Notes: a model not told the origin generated them from the sequence alone. A DNA stretch of 15,563 nt from Promethearchaeota archaeon (GCA_019057775.1 JAHLWT010000033.1:1-15563); one strand, 5' to 3'; numbered from the stretch's first letter, positions 6,353 through 14,163 are shown. Numbers and translations: made by a program.

Positions 6353-9256
6353 TTAAATAGCTATACTTTGAGTTACTAACATTTTATTATTTTTATCTAA
6401 CCTTCGATGGCGTTCTTCTATAATATCTAAAAAAGCGCCTACTCTTGTTTCAAATCCCGCGTGGGCTGTATGAGAATCTATTTCAAGGTAACAAAATGTG
6501 TGTCCTTCAAGTTGTTGCCGGTAGTGATGATACATGATACTATCAGGACCACAAGAAAAGCAAGAAACAAAACAAATGTATAGGTTAGGGTACTTTTTAA
6601 CATATTTAACTGCATTATTGATCTCTTGAGTGAAACCCCATACATTTCTCGACTGTGTTTCACCATCATTTAAATACGGTAACAGATCAGAAGGAATTGC
6701 ATTATATCCTCTGCTAACAATCTTACGAGGTAGTGCTATGTTAACATCTGGGGGATAAACAACATAAGGTCTTCCAGCAATGATCACCGATGGCTTTTCT
6801 AACAATTCTTTTAATTTTCTCTGCCCAAATTCGTGATATTTTTCTCTGAATATCTTATAGTGAGATATAGCTACTAGTCCTGCATTCACACCCACATTAT
6901 TTTCTAATCCTAATATAGAAGCCATTCTTCCAAACTCTTTCAATGTAGTTTCAATAAGGTCTTCTGAGAGACCAATATGAGGTGATAATATCTTTTCATT
7001 TGCATTCTCAAAAGCAGCACGGATGATGTCAGGAATATTTGTCGTAGACGGGCACGTATAGCTGTGAATATAACCCTTTGGAATTTGCATTTCAATTACA
7101 TGAGGTAAGAAAATATAATCAACATTTTGATTAATAATAAGGTCATTTACTGCACCATGAACTAATTCACAGGGGTAACATATAGGCGCTTTAGTTTTTG
7201 AATTTCCAGTTTTTGAAGGATTTGATAATGCTACATTGTAGCCAAGCTTGTTGAAAAATTTAGCGTATAGAGGGAAGTAAACATGAGAAGTTAAAGTCAT
7301 GGGTATACCAATCGTACCACGGGGATTCTTTATGGTGTGAGCACCAAACTCATCAATCATCATCTTATTTCTTATTTCTACTAGATCTTGACCTTCTTTT
7401 ATTTTGAAACCTTTTTGGCGTAACAATTTATATTTAGAGCACAGACCTCCAAAGGGGTAAACCATTCCTCTAATGGAAATATTTTGAATTTCACAATTGT
7501 TTTCACACGCTTTACATCTAAACGTATTTTTAATTTGTATTTCTCCCTTCGTGAGATTTTGGAGTTTATAATTTTCTTCCGATATATCATCATTTAGTAA
7601 AAGATCTCTTGTCATAAGAGCTGTACCAACAGCTCCCATAAGTTCGGGATGTGTGGGTACTACCACTCTTCGTTGTGATCGAGCGGCAATAGCTAATGCA
7701 ACCGATCTATTAAGAGCAACACCTCCAAGAAGTAGCAGATTTTTTCCTATTTGACGGGGTCCAACAATACGAGAGATATAATTATCTGCAATTGAATAAA
7801 CTAAACCAGCAATAACATCCTCTATATTTGCTCCTTGTTGAAGGGCGTTCCTTAAATCGGTATTGATAAAAGCGGCACATCGTTCGCCAAAAGCTATTGG
7901 GTGAGTGCTTTTTGTTGCAATAGCACTTATTTCTTCTACCGCAATTCCCATATCAACTGATGCAGATTCTTCAAGAAAGCTACCTGTTCCCGCAGAACAA
8001 CCCTCATTCATTGCATAATCAATTGGAATACCTTTTAAAAACGAAATAAACTTTGAATCTTGACCACCAATTTCAAATACTGTATCAACATCAGTAAGCT
8101 CTTCAGTGGCTGCCCTAGCATGGGTTAATATTTCATTAAAGCTTCGACAATTATCTAAGTAGACTGACACCATTTCCCTTGCTGAACCTGTTACCCCCCA
8201 TTGAATAAGTCTTATAGAATTATCTCCTACCTTGTCAATAAGTTCAGTTATACATTGTTTTGTAGCTAATATAGGGTTGCCCAATGTTCTTAAATAAACG
8301 CTTGCTCCTATTGAGCCATCAGTGGCATTAAATAATACAGCTTTGGTAGTAGTAGAGCCTGCATCTACTCCCAGTATGTATTTTTTCCCTGCTTTTATTT
8401 TTATTTCATTGTCGGTGATAACTCGATAATCCAGAAGAGGTTCTGCATTTGTAAGTGGTTTATGAGTAGGAAAGTCGATACTCGATGATTTAAACCAAAC
8501 ATCGTTTTGTAGGTTGGATTCCTGCAACTCAGAAGCAAATAATGATGCCCCAAATACTTCAAAATATGGACTTTCTGGTAAAACTTTAACTTCTGAATCA
8601 CTTAGAAAACTTCGGAGGTTCTCAATAAATACTTTATTTAAAGTAACACCTCCGGATATTACTATTAACCGCTTTGGCCATTGTGCTAATTCAATCATTT
8701 CGCTTACTTTTCTTGCCAAATCACGGATTAATGTCATTGCGATGTCTGCGCGGGTGCATTCTCCCTTATTGAGTCGATGGGTAGCATCTGATTTGCAATG
8801 GACTGAACATCGAGTTGATAACCTAGTATATCTGCCATTTAAGCTAATCTTTATACCATTTTCAATTGACAGACCCATTCTTTGAAGCTGTTGGACAATG
8901 AACTCACCCGTACCTGCAGCACATTTTGAAGTTGATATAATATTTTTAATTATTCCGTTTTTCATTGGGTAGACGCTAAACGTCTCTCCTCCGAGCGAAA
9001 GCAGGATGTCAGGTTTTAGATTACAGAACGATAAAGCTTTTTCAAGGCATTCAACTTCAGAAATGTATGGTAAATTTAGAAAACTGCTTGTTGCTTGACC
9101 AGTTATTACAATATTTGAATTAGTATCTACATTATAGCGATTGAATATTTGTTTTATTTTTTCTTTTGGAGAACCTTCATGACGTATGACTTGATTAATT
9201 ATCTCTCCATTTAATGTTCTACGAACCCATTTTACAGAAACCGCACCGATTTCCAA
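6353..9256 (-). CDS. Acyl-CoA dehydratase activase: two ASKHA domains plus DUF2229-type region
   Basis: A protein of 967 residues from the TTG. Residues 1-245 form a first BadF/HgdC-type ATPase domain with cluster cysteines Cys112 (KCAAGTG) and Cys150/Cys154. Residues 293-552 form a second one with DAGSTTTK (298-305), IGGQDSK (396-402), Cys420 (GCSAGTG), Cys460 (GERCAAF) and GGVALNR. In HgdC the two matching cysteines bridge a [4Fe-4S] cluster between two subunits; here both domains sit on one chain, a built-in dimer. Residues 580-967 form the DUF2229/HgdB-like region: CKACENNC (581-588), Cys606, CYPC (693-696), GRPYVVYPPDV (828-838) and SCFSC (898-902). Its role is probably ATP-driven reduction of a CoA thioester or related substrate. 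The TTG would cut into the first beta strand (YFEGLEIG), so the true start is probably upstream, perhaps CTG at 9311-9313. It is co-transcribed with the next gene. Confidence 0.85.
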   Translation of the reverse strand: MEIGAVSVKWVRRTLNGEIINQVIRHEGSPKEKIKQIFNRYNVDTNSNIVITGQATSSFLNLPYISEVECLEKALSFCNLKPDILLSLGGETFSVYPMKNGIIKNIISTSKCAAGTGEFIVQQLQRMGLSIENGIKISLNGRYTRLSTRCSVHCKSDATHRLNKGECTRADIAMTLIRDLARKVSEMIELAQWPKRLIVISGGVTLNKVFIENLRSFLSDSEVKVLPESPYFEVFGASLFASELQESNLQNDVWFKSSSIDFPTHKPLTNAEPLLDYRVITDNEIKIKAGKKYILGVDAGSTTTKAVLFNATDGSIGASVYLRTLGNPILATKQCITELIDKVGDNSIRLIQWGVTGSAREMVSVYLDNCRSFNEILTHARAATEELTDVDTVFEIGGQDSKFISFLKGIPIDYAMNEGCSAGTGSFLEESASVDMGIAVEEISAIATKSTHPIAFGERCAAFINTDLRNALQQGANIEDVIAGLVYSIADNYISRIVGPRQIGKNLLLLGGVALNRSVALAIAARSQRRVVVPTHPELMGAVGTALMTRDLLLNDDISEENYKLQNLTKGEIQIKNTFRCKACENNCEIQNISIRGMVYPFGGLCSKYKLLRQKGFKIKEGQDLVEIRNKMMIDEFGAHTIKNPRGTIGIPMTLTSHVYFPLYAKFFNKLGYNVALSNPSKTGNSKTKAPICYPCELVHGAVNDLIINQNVDYIFLPHVIEMQIPKGYIHSYTCPSTTNIPDIIRAAFENANEKILSPHIGLSEDLIETTLKEFGRMASILGLENNVGVNAGLVAISHYKIFREKYHEFGQRKLKELLEKPSVIIAGRPYVVYPPDVNIALPRKIVSRGYNAIPSDLLPYLNDGETQSRNVWGFTQEINNAVKYVKKYPNLYICFVSCFSCGPDSIMYHHYRQQLEGHTFCYLEIDSHTAHAGFETRVGAFLDIIEERHRRLDKNNKMLVTQSIAI

Positions 9257-9319
9257 TCCCTCAAAGTATCGAGGTTTGCCTGGTTTAATTACTTGTGGAC
9301 TGTCATTAAGCAGTACCTT

Positions 9320-9325
9320 TCACCT
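9320..9325 (-). promoter_or_regulatory. Shine-Dalgarno sequence pointing to an upstream activase start
   Basis: Read on the minus strand this is AGGTGA, a six-base match to the archaeal anti-Shine-Dalgarno complement. It lies 6 bases before an in-frame CTG (9311-9313) and far (about 60 bases) from the TTG at 9256. It overlaps the in-frame TGA (9320-9322) that bounds the frame upstream. It therefore favours a start near 9313, adding 19 residues. Confidence 0.45.
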
Positions 9326-9341
9326 ATTACTCTACTATTTC

Positions 9342-9353
9342 GAATATAATAAG
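9342..9353 (-). promoter_or_regulatory. Candidate TATA box of the activase operon
   Basis: Read on the minus strand this is CTTATTATATTC. Its centre is about 26 bases upstream of 9322, so the transcript would begin close to the Shine-Dalgarno sequence at 9320-9325. Another AT-rich candidate overlaps at 9353-9360. Confidence 0.3.
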
Positions 9354-9452
9354 ATAAATGAGTTTGTTTAGATATTCGTTTAATTAAATTACATTCAATA
9401 CAAATAGATATATAAATAAAATTAAATGTTTGAGAATATTATAAGTATATTG

Positions 9453-9527
9453 TTGAATCTACACAGTGATTTAAAATATTTCGCTGTGAGTTTCGATCTT
9501 AAATTATCTTTAAGTTGATAGATTCAG
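9453..9527. ncRNA. Possible structured RNA (three-way junction)
   Basis: Three nested stems are visible. The outer stem TGAATCTA (9454-9461) pairs with TAGATTCA (9519-9526), extendable by one wobble. Hairpin one is CACAGTGA (9462-9469) with TCGCTGTG (9481-9488), one wobble, 11-base loop. Hairpin two is CTTAAA (9498-9503) with TTTAAG (9509-9514), 5-base loop. Together they close a three-way junction of about 75 bases. A plus-strand TATA-like ATATATAAATA at 9408-9418 would start a transcript near 9439, just before it. On the minus strand it would be the 3' untranslated part of the membrane-protein gene. No known RNA family is recognised, and AT-rich DNA forms short stems by chance. Confidence 0.25.
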
Positions 9528-9619
9528 ATTGAGACTTATTATAATTAATCAATAGTTATAATTAGGTAATAATTTTGTCATAATATTTTACTATCCAGAA
9601 TTTATATTTTTGAAACATT

Positions 9620-10045
9620 TTATAAAAAGCTACCAAGTAAGAATAGAATTCCGGATGTAAATTTAATAATAGGACAACTCTTAAAGTGAATACTAATAAT
9701 TTTTTTTATATTGGGTTGAAGGGATAAGTCATCAATCCTTAGATTTACAACAGTCATTAATGATAATATTGTCATAATTAAGAGAAGTACGAAAGATGCT
9801 CCAAACAAAATTCTGGAAGCGGAATCTTCAGATAGCCCTGAAATAGTTATTATTAATACAAGTATGCCTATGAAATAGAGCATTAATCCCTCAACAATCC
9901 ATTCCATAAAGGTAACTTTCTTATTTTCTTCATTCATGTTATTAAAACCATTAATAATTGATTTTGTTAAAAAAAAATGGATACTTCCACAACTTAGAAT
10001 GAGGATTGCACCAAGTGTTAATAAAATATCATTAATCATAATCAA
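9620..10045 (-). CDS. Four-helix membrane protein of unknown function
   Basis: A 141-residue hydrophobic protein with four likely membrane segments at about 7-25, 51-69, 78-100 and 124-141. Polar residues in or beside the helices are His23, Trp49 and Glu52. The loop between segments one and two (about 33-46) is rich in Asn, Glu and Lys. I do not recognise a family. It follows the TIGR04076-family gene on the same strand after a gap of 48 bases, so the two are probably one operon. The start could be Met1 or Met3; only a weak AAGAGA lies upstream. The hydrophobic segments and clean open frame make it a credible gene. Confidence 0.75.
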   Translation of the reverse strand: MIMINDILLTLGAILILSCGSIHFFLTKSIINGFNNMNEENKKVTFMEWIVEGLMLYFIGILVLIITISGLSEDSASRILFGASFVLLLIMTILSLMTVVNLRIDDLSLQPNIKKIISIHFKSCPIIKFTSGILFLLGSFL

Positions 10046-10093
10046 ATCTCTTTTGTGATTTTTCTTATATATGCTTTTAATTTGGGGTAAATA

Positions 10094-10363
10094 CTACTCT
10101 CTTATCCTTCTCAATTCAATTGTTACAGCATTAGCACTATCTGGACATTCGAGCAACATAACATCCGGATCCTCAACCCAAGTCGACGGATAACTTCCTC
10201 CGAACTGAAGAATCATAATATTAGGAAAAATTCTATGATAGAAAAATCCACACAACCCTGCTGTGTCATGACCATCTATTTCCATTGTATCTCCTACTTT
10301 ATGTCCATGGTTACAAGTTCCTTTTACATCCTTTATGGTAGCAACAATTTTAAATCCAACCAT
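10094..10363 (-). CDS. TIGR04076 family Cys/His-rich small protein
   Basis: An 89-residue protein that matches the TIGR04076 family in length and signature: a short N-terminal strand, then CxxGHKVGD (Cys17, His21), GLC (Cys38), a following His43, FGGSYP (54-59), ECPD (Cys73) and the ending ELRRI. The conserved Cys and His residues suggest metal binding or redox chemistry, but no function is established for the family. Such genes are common in strict anaerobes. The start is well supported by GGAGG at 10373-10377, nine bases before the ATG. It is the first gene of a probable two-gene operon with the membrane protein downstream and is divergent from the dipeptidase gene. Confidence 0.85.
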   Translation of the reverse strand: MVGFKIVATIKDVKGTCNHGHKVGDTMEIDGHDTAGLCGFFYHRIFPNIMILQFGGSYPSTWVEDPDVMLLECPDSANAVTIELRRIRE

Positions 10364-10372
10364 AATTTTTTG

Positions 10373-10377
10373 CCTCC
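10373..10377 (-). promoter_or_regulatory. Strong ribosome binding site of the TIGR04076 gene
   Basis: Read on the minus strand AAGGAGGC contains a full GGAGG core, nine bases before the ATG at 10363. It is the strongest Shine-Dalgarno sequence in the window in front of a gene. A TATA-like stretch at 10408-10416 is placed to give a leader of about 20 bases containing it. Confidence 0.7.
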
Positions 10378-10446
10378 TTAAAATCTAATTTTATATAAAT
10401 CTAGGTTTAATTATATTTAGTGTTATTTAACAATTCATATAACTAA

Positions 10447-10454
10447 TTAAAATA
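10447..10454 (+). promoter_or_regulatory. TATA box of the dipeptidase operon
   Basis: TTAAAATA is centred about 27 bases before the ATG at 10478, with no Shine-Dalgarno sequence between. This geometry predicts a leaderless mRNA. Confidence 0.45.
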
Positions 10455-10477
10455 TTCTATAATTTAATGCGATTTCT

Positions 10478-11965
10478 ATGTTAAACTTAAAGGATTTAGG
10501 GCAACCATATGAGTTCTGGGAGTATTTTGAAAAAATATCAAAAATTCCAAGACGTAGCAGAGAAGAAGAGAAGATTAGGAATTTTATTAAACAAGAAGCA
10601 GAGGACTTCGGATTTGAAGTTAAAATGGATGAAATAGGGAATATTGCTGTAAAAATCCCCGCTCCTGACCAAAAAAAGAAGTGTGTGTTACAATGCCACA
10701 TGGATATGGTTTGTGAGAAAAACGAAGCAGTTGAACACGATTTTTCAAAAGATCCATTAAAACTCAAACTTATAGACCTTGATGGTGAGAAATGGGTTAC
10801 CGCTGAAGGTACTACACTTGGGGCTGATAATGGTGTAGGGATTTGTTATTTACTCTTACTTATGAAAAAAATCCATAATAAAAGCTTAACTTTCAGTTCC
10901 TTAGGATTAAACTTATTGTTTACCGTTCGTGAAGAATACGATATGGGTGGGGCAGAGAGTCTTGATCCAAACCTAGTTGATGGGAAATATTTAATAAATC
11001 TAGATTCTGGTCATAAAAAAATAACAATTGGTTGTACTGGAGGGATGGGATATCATACTCGAATTAAAAAGGAATCCATCTTTATAGATAGAGACCAGTT
11101 GAAGATGAAACCATATAAACTCTTCCTTTCGGGGTTAATTGGGGGGCATTCAGGGACGTGTAATAAAGGTCAAGCGCATGCAATTAAATTATTGAGCCAA
11201 ATTCTATGGAAATTGAACAAAAAGTATTGTATCCATCTTAATTATATCAACGGTGGGGGTGCTGCTAATGCGATACCGAGGGAAGCGTATTCTATAATAT
11301 TTTTTGATGAGAATTTATTTTCAGAAATTAAATCATACGTATTTGATATCTTTGATGAATTGAAAAGTCAATTTGATGGTATCGAAAAAAAAATGAGGAT
11401 TTCATTAGAAAATCTTGAAAATAATTCGAGTAATGAAGCTTTATCAAAAAATGTTCAAGATAAACTGTTGGACATTTTATATTCTTTACCAAATGGACCC
11501 ATTGCAATGCATCCTACAATAGACAATCTTATGTTTACTTCAACTAATTTAGGTAAAATTAGAACAAGAGAAGATCATATAAAACTGAGATGGCTTCACC
11601 GCAGTTTATCCAAGTATTATAATAGAGACATATGTGAAAGAATAGCTACTTTATTAGAATTATCTGGATTAAACATGAAAAATAAATATCGGGGAAGTTA
11701 TCCTCCTTGGGAGCCAAAGTTTAATTCCAAACTATTGAAAATAGCACAAGATGCTTATAAGGAGTTGTTTGATGAAGAAATACTATTTAACATTAGTCAC
11801 GGTGGTCTCGAAAATACATTTTTGATCGATAAAATCCCTGGTATTGATGCTATCGCGTTCGGTGCTCGCAGTAAAGGGCTTCACTCGCCAGATGAGCGGT
11901 TGTCAGTTAAATCAGTAGAAAAAACTTGGAATTTTCTAATTTACTTACTCAAAAAACTAAATTAA
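10478..11965 (+). CDS. pepD: PepD-type M20 aminoacyl-histidine dipeptidase
   Basis: A 495-residue zinc dipeptidase of family M20, PepD type (cytosol non-specific or Xaa-His dipeptidase), which cleaves dipeptides in the cytoplasm. The metal and catalytic residues are in the expected order: QCHMDM with His74 and Asp76, the bridging Asp117 in GTTLGADNG, the catalytic Glu152 and ligand Glu153 in VREE, Asp176 in INLDSG, and His441 in SHGGLE. GGHSG at 222-226 belongs to the dimerisation domain and helps bind substrate. The length matches bacterial PepD (about 485). The last motif reads SHGGLENTF where the common form is HAGLECG. The phosphoesterase gene follows after 14 bases, so they form an operon. 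The symbol is assigned by family resemblance; exact substrate preference is not visible. Confidence 0.9.
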   Translation: MLNLKDLGQPYEFWEYFEKISKIPRRSREEEKIRNFIKQEAEDFGFEVKMDEIGNIAVKIPAPDQKKKCVLQCHMDMVCEKNEAVEHDFSKDPLKLKLIDLDGEKWVTAEGTTLGADNGVGICYLLLLMKKIHNKSLTFSSLGLNLLFTVREEYDMGGAESLDPNLVDGKYLINLDSGHKKITIGCTGGMGYHTRIKKESIFIDRDQLKMKPYKLFLSGLIGGHSGTCNKGQAHAIKLLSQILWKLNKKYCIHLNYINGGGAANAIPREAYSIIFFDENLFSEIKSYVFDIFDELKSQFDGIEKKMRISLENLENNSSNEALSKNVQDKLLDILYSLPNGPIAMHPTIDNLMFTSTNLGKIRTREDHIKLRWLHRSLSKYYNRDICERIATLLELSGLNMKNKYRGSYPPWEPKFNSKLLKIAQDAYKELFDEEILFNISHGGLENTFLIDKIPGIDAIAFGARSKGLHSPDERLSVKSVEKTWNFLIYLLKKLN

Positions 11966-11979
11966 GTCTGTTGATTAAT

Positions 11980-12708
11980 ATGGAAGAGTATACTAAAATT
12001 GCTATTATCTCAGATATACATGCAAATCTCTATGCTTTAAACAGATTTCTACAATATATCGATGAGAATTTTAGCGCAGATGTAATTCTGAATCTGGGAG
12101 ATGCGGTTAGTATTGGACCTCATCCAAAAGAAGTCGTACAATTAATATTATCTGATGATAGATTCATTAACATTGCCGGGAATAACGAATTAATAGTTTT
12201 AGGTAAGAGAAAGAATGAATGGCATAGAGGAACAGGAGTACACCGAGAATGGGTCGTGGAACAGCTTAGTAAAGATTTGCTTGATAAAATTAAGCAATTA
12301 CCAACCTCTCAGATTATAACTATTCAGAATAAAAAGATTTTGATGCTTCATTCTCACTTTTATGATAAACCTGGCAGGACAATTCAAGATAATCTCCTAT
12401 TATATCAAGGTAAATCTATGAAAGAATTCTTAAATGATTATCCCAAGGATGTTGATATTGTATTAGTTGGACATTCCCATGAACAATTGTACCTCGGAAC
12501 AAAAAAGAAAATCATATTAAACCCTGGTTCGATTAGTATCACTTGGAAACCTGAAATTTCTTTCTGCTTAATGGAGATAGATGATACAAAACTAAACTTC
12601 AATTTCAAAAATATAGCTTATGATGCTTCAGGATTACTAAATGATTATAAACAACGTGAAGTAGCTGGAAGAGAGTTCTTAATAAAGTACTTTTACCCTT
12701 TTTTATAA
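11980..12708 (+). CDS. Calcineurin-like metallophosphoesterase (YfcE type)
   Basis: A 242-residue metal-dependent phosphoesterase resembling YfcE and MJ0936. Motifs in order, numbered from this start: SDIHAN with Asp12 and His14, NLGDAVSIGP with Asp41, GNNE with Asn68, MLHSH with His124, and GHSH with His165 and His167, followed by NPGSI (181-185). These residues build the two-metal site. Substrates of such proteins are phosphodiesters or phosphomonoesters and cannot be named here. The frame stays open a further 18 codons upstream into the dipeptidase gene, but the family N-terminus (KIAIISDIH) begins just after this ATG and the region before it is the dipeptidase's own coding end. No Shine-Dalgarno sequence is visible, so translation is probably coupled to the upstream gene. 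Confidence 0.87.
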   Translation: MEEYTKIAIISDIHANLYALNRFLQYIDENFSADVILNLGDAVSIGPHPKEVVQLILSDDRFINIAGNNELIVLGKRKNEWHRGTGVHREWVVEQLSKDLLDKIKQLPTSQIITIQNKKILMLHSHFYDKPGRTIQDNLLLYQGKSMKEFLNDYPKDVDIVLVGHSHEQLYLGTKKKIILNPGSISITWKPEISFCLMEIDDTKLNFNFKNIAYDASGLLNDYKQREVAGREFLIKYFYPFL

Positions 12709-12781
12709 AATTTCATTCGATTTATAGAATTTTTAAAAACTTAAACGATTTTAAACCTTAAACTATTACGTTATTTTCGAC

Positions 12782-12796
12782 AAAAAATAGGAAAAA
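12782..12796 (-). terminator. T-tract terminator of the saccharopine dehydrogenase-like gene
   Basis: Read on the minus strand, runs of five and six T (12796-12792 and 12787-12782) follow about 12 bases after the stop codon. No convincing hairpin accompanies them, which is usual for archaeal U-tract termination. Confidence 0.35.
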
Positions 12797-12807
12797 TTAT
12801 TTGAGAT

Positions 12808-14022
12808 TTAAAGCTCGACTTCCTTTATAAGTAAAACATCATTTCCTGTGAGATCTTCCCCGCAGTGCTTTGCGTATCTGTCAAAAAATTCCATAGGATC
12901 TGGTATTGCTTCTTCAGGAGTAAGAACTCCCTTTTCTGTTATTTCGCCATTAATTAACATTTCTGCTGCTAATACAAGTGGAATTGATGTTACACCTGCC
13001 ATTCCTCCGAATGGAACGTAATTATTCGCGATTGCAACTTTCATTCGTCTTCCATCTCTCATGCCTGTTGCTATTACACTTAAACCAGGTGGCATACCAA
13101 TATATTCTTTTATAAATTCATTATCTCTTCTCATGTTTCTTAGTTCTTCTCCAAATTTTATTGTTGCTTCACTAATTGTCTGATCTTTATTAGATATTTG
13201 TTGAGTATATTTACGAACAATCTCAGTAATGGACTTACCCATATACATCAAATTTGAAACGGAATTTACTTTTAAGACTCTTGGTAATGTCACCGGCTCT
13301 GGGTGGCCTATATGACAAACATAAGTATCTTTAAACCCTGGAAATTGAAATGGATCTGCGTCTGTAAGAGGTTTTATATTAAAGAATTTCCCATCTCTAT
13401 ATGTTGGAATTTCTTCTAATGCTTCATAAAATAGATGCATAGTAGCGGCATTAGCAATAACCGGCATATCTTTAAATTTTTTATAAAATTTCCCTGGTTC
13501 AATAAAATATTTTGGTTTACTCCCTACTCTTTCTCCAGAGCCATACCCCCAAGCAGTAATAAGATCATCAACTTCATCAAGTTTAGAACAGGCTACAACA
13601 GCCATTAAGTTTGTAATTCCCGGGCTCGCACCAATCCCAATGATCGCAGTGATCCCTGCTTTTTTCGCTTTATCATCCATTTCAAGTAAATCTAATGTTG
13701 GTTTCCAATCATCACATATGTCTACATATGGTTTTTTAGCCTCAATAACAGCATCTAGAATCATGCTTGCGAATTTGTAATAAGGACCAACTGTGTTCAT
13801 AACAAAATCATGAGACGAGATTAGTTCAATGAGTTTGTTTTTTTCAGTAATATCTATTTCTACTGCCTTTAATTTATCAGTGTCAATTAAATCTACAAGA
13901 TGTTTTGCTCTTTCATAATTTTTATCTGCCACTGTAATTGAAGTTGCGTTTGGAGATTCGAGAAGTATAGCTACAGCCATTCTCCCCATATCCCCAGATC
14001 CTCCCAATGCTAATATATTCAT
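12808..14022 (-). CDS. Saccharopine dehydrogenase-like oxidoreductase
   Basis: A 404-residue NAD(P)-dependent oxidoreductase of the saccharopine dehydrogenase family. The N-terminal Rossmann motif is GGSGDMGR (7-14). The second strand ends in an acidic residue, Asp33 (VADKN), which usually means NAD rather than NADP. Family motifs follow: NTVGPYY (76-82), YVDICDDW (99-106) and GASPGITNL (131-139). This family includes lysine-pathway enzymes, carboxynorspermidine dehydrogenases and many uncharacterised members. No lysine or polyamine biosynthesis gene is nearby, so the substrate stays open. AAGGA at 14031-14035, eight bases upstream, supports the ATG. The gene is alone in its transcription unit; the redox gene upstream on the same strand has its own terminator and is 355 bases away. 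Confidence 0.87.
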   Translation of the reverse strand: MNILALGGSGDMGRMAVAILLESPNATSITVADKNYERAKHLVDLIDTDKLKAVEIDITEKNKLIELISSHDFVMNTVGPYYKFASMILDAVIEAKKPYVDICDDWKPTLDLLEMDDKAKKAGITAIIGIGASPGITNLMAVVACSKLDEVDDLITAWGYGSGERVGSKPKYFIEPGKFYKKFKDMPVIANAATMHLFYEALEEIPTYRDGKFFNIKPLTDADPFQFPGFKDTYVCHIGHPEPVTLPRVLKVNSVSNLMYMGKSITEIVRKYTQQISNKDQTISEATIKFGEELRNMRRDNEFIKEYIGMPPGLSVIATGMRDGRRMKVAIANNYVPFGGMAGVTSIPLVLAAEMLINGEITEKGVLTPEEAIPDPMEFFDRYAKHCGEDLTGNDVLLIKEVEL

Positions 14023-14030
14023 TCCATATT

Positions 14031-14035
14031 TCCTT
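14031..14035 (-). promoter_or_regulatory. Ribosome binding site of the saccharopine dehydrogenase-like gene
   Basis: Read on the minus strand GAAGGA ends eight bases before the ATG at 14022. It is a moderate Shine-Dalgarno match and fixes this start against a nearby out-of-frame ATG at 14027, which meets a stop at once. Confidence 0.45.
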
Positions 14036-14135
14036 CATAAATAACTTTTTAATAATAATTGATTTTACATAATCCTTAAATATAATTTTCATTTAATTTC
14101 TCCTAAGAAACTAAAATAAACGTACAAAATGTGGA

Positions 14136-14163
14136 TATATTAGACAAAAATCTTATATTAGAC
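14136..14163. repeat. Direct repeat TATATTAGAC, two copies
   Basis: TATATTAGAC occurs at 14136-14145 and 14154-14163, a period of 18 bases. An inverted copy of the core, TCTAATATAA, lies at 14290-14299. They sit in the 355-base gap upstream of the saccharopine dehydrogenase-like gene. They could be operator sites but may be chance in AT-rich DNA. Confidence 0.3.

Noticed and set aside
8514..8885. Open plus-strand frame of 123 codons inside the activase gene
   Set aside because: It lies opposite a region coding for conserved ATPase motifs, has no family features and no start signal. It is a shadow of the minus-strand gene.
9485..9505. GTTTCGATC-like stretch resembling a tRNA T-arm
   Set aside because: The surrounding stems do not make an acceptor, D and anticodon arm, and stem sizes do not fit a tRNA. 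The three-way junction explains the pairing better.
11926..11979. Longer phosphoesterase with 18 extra N-terminal residues
   Set aside because: The added stretch overlaps the coding end of the dipeptidase gene, has no family similarity, and the phosphoesterase core begins right after the ATG at 11980.
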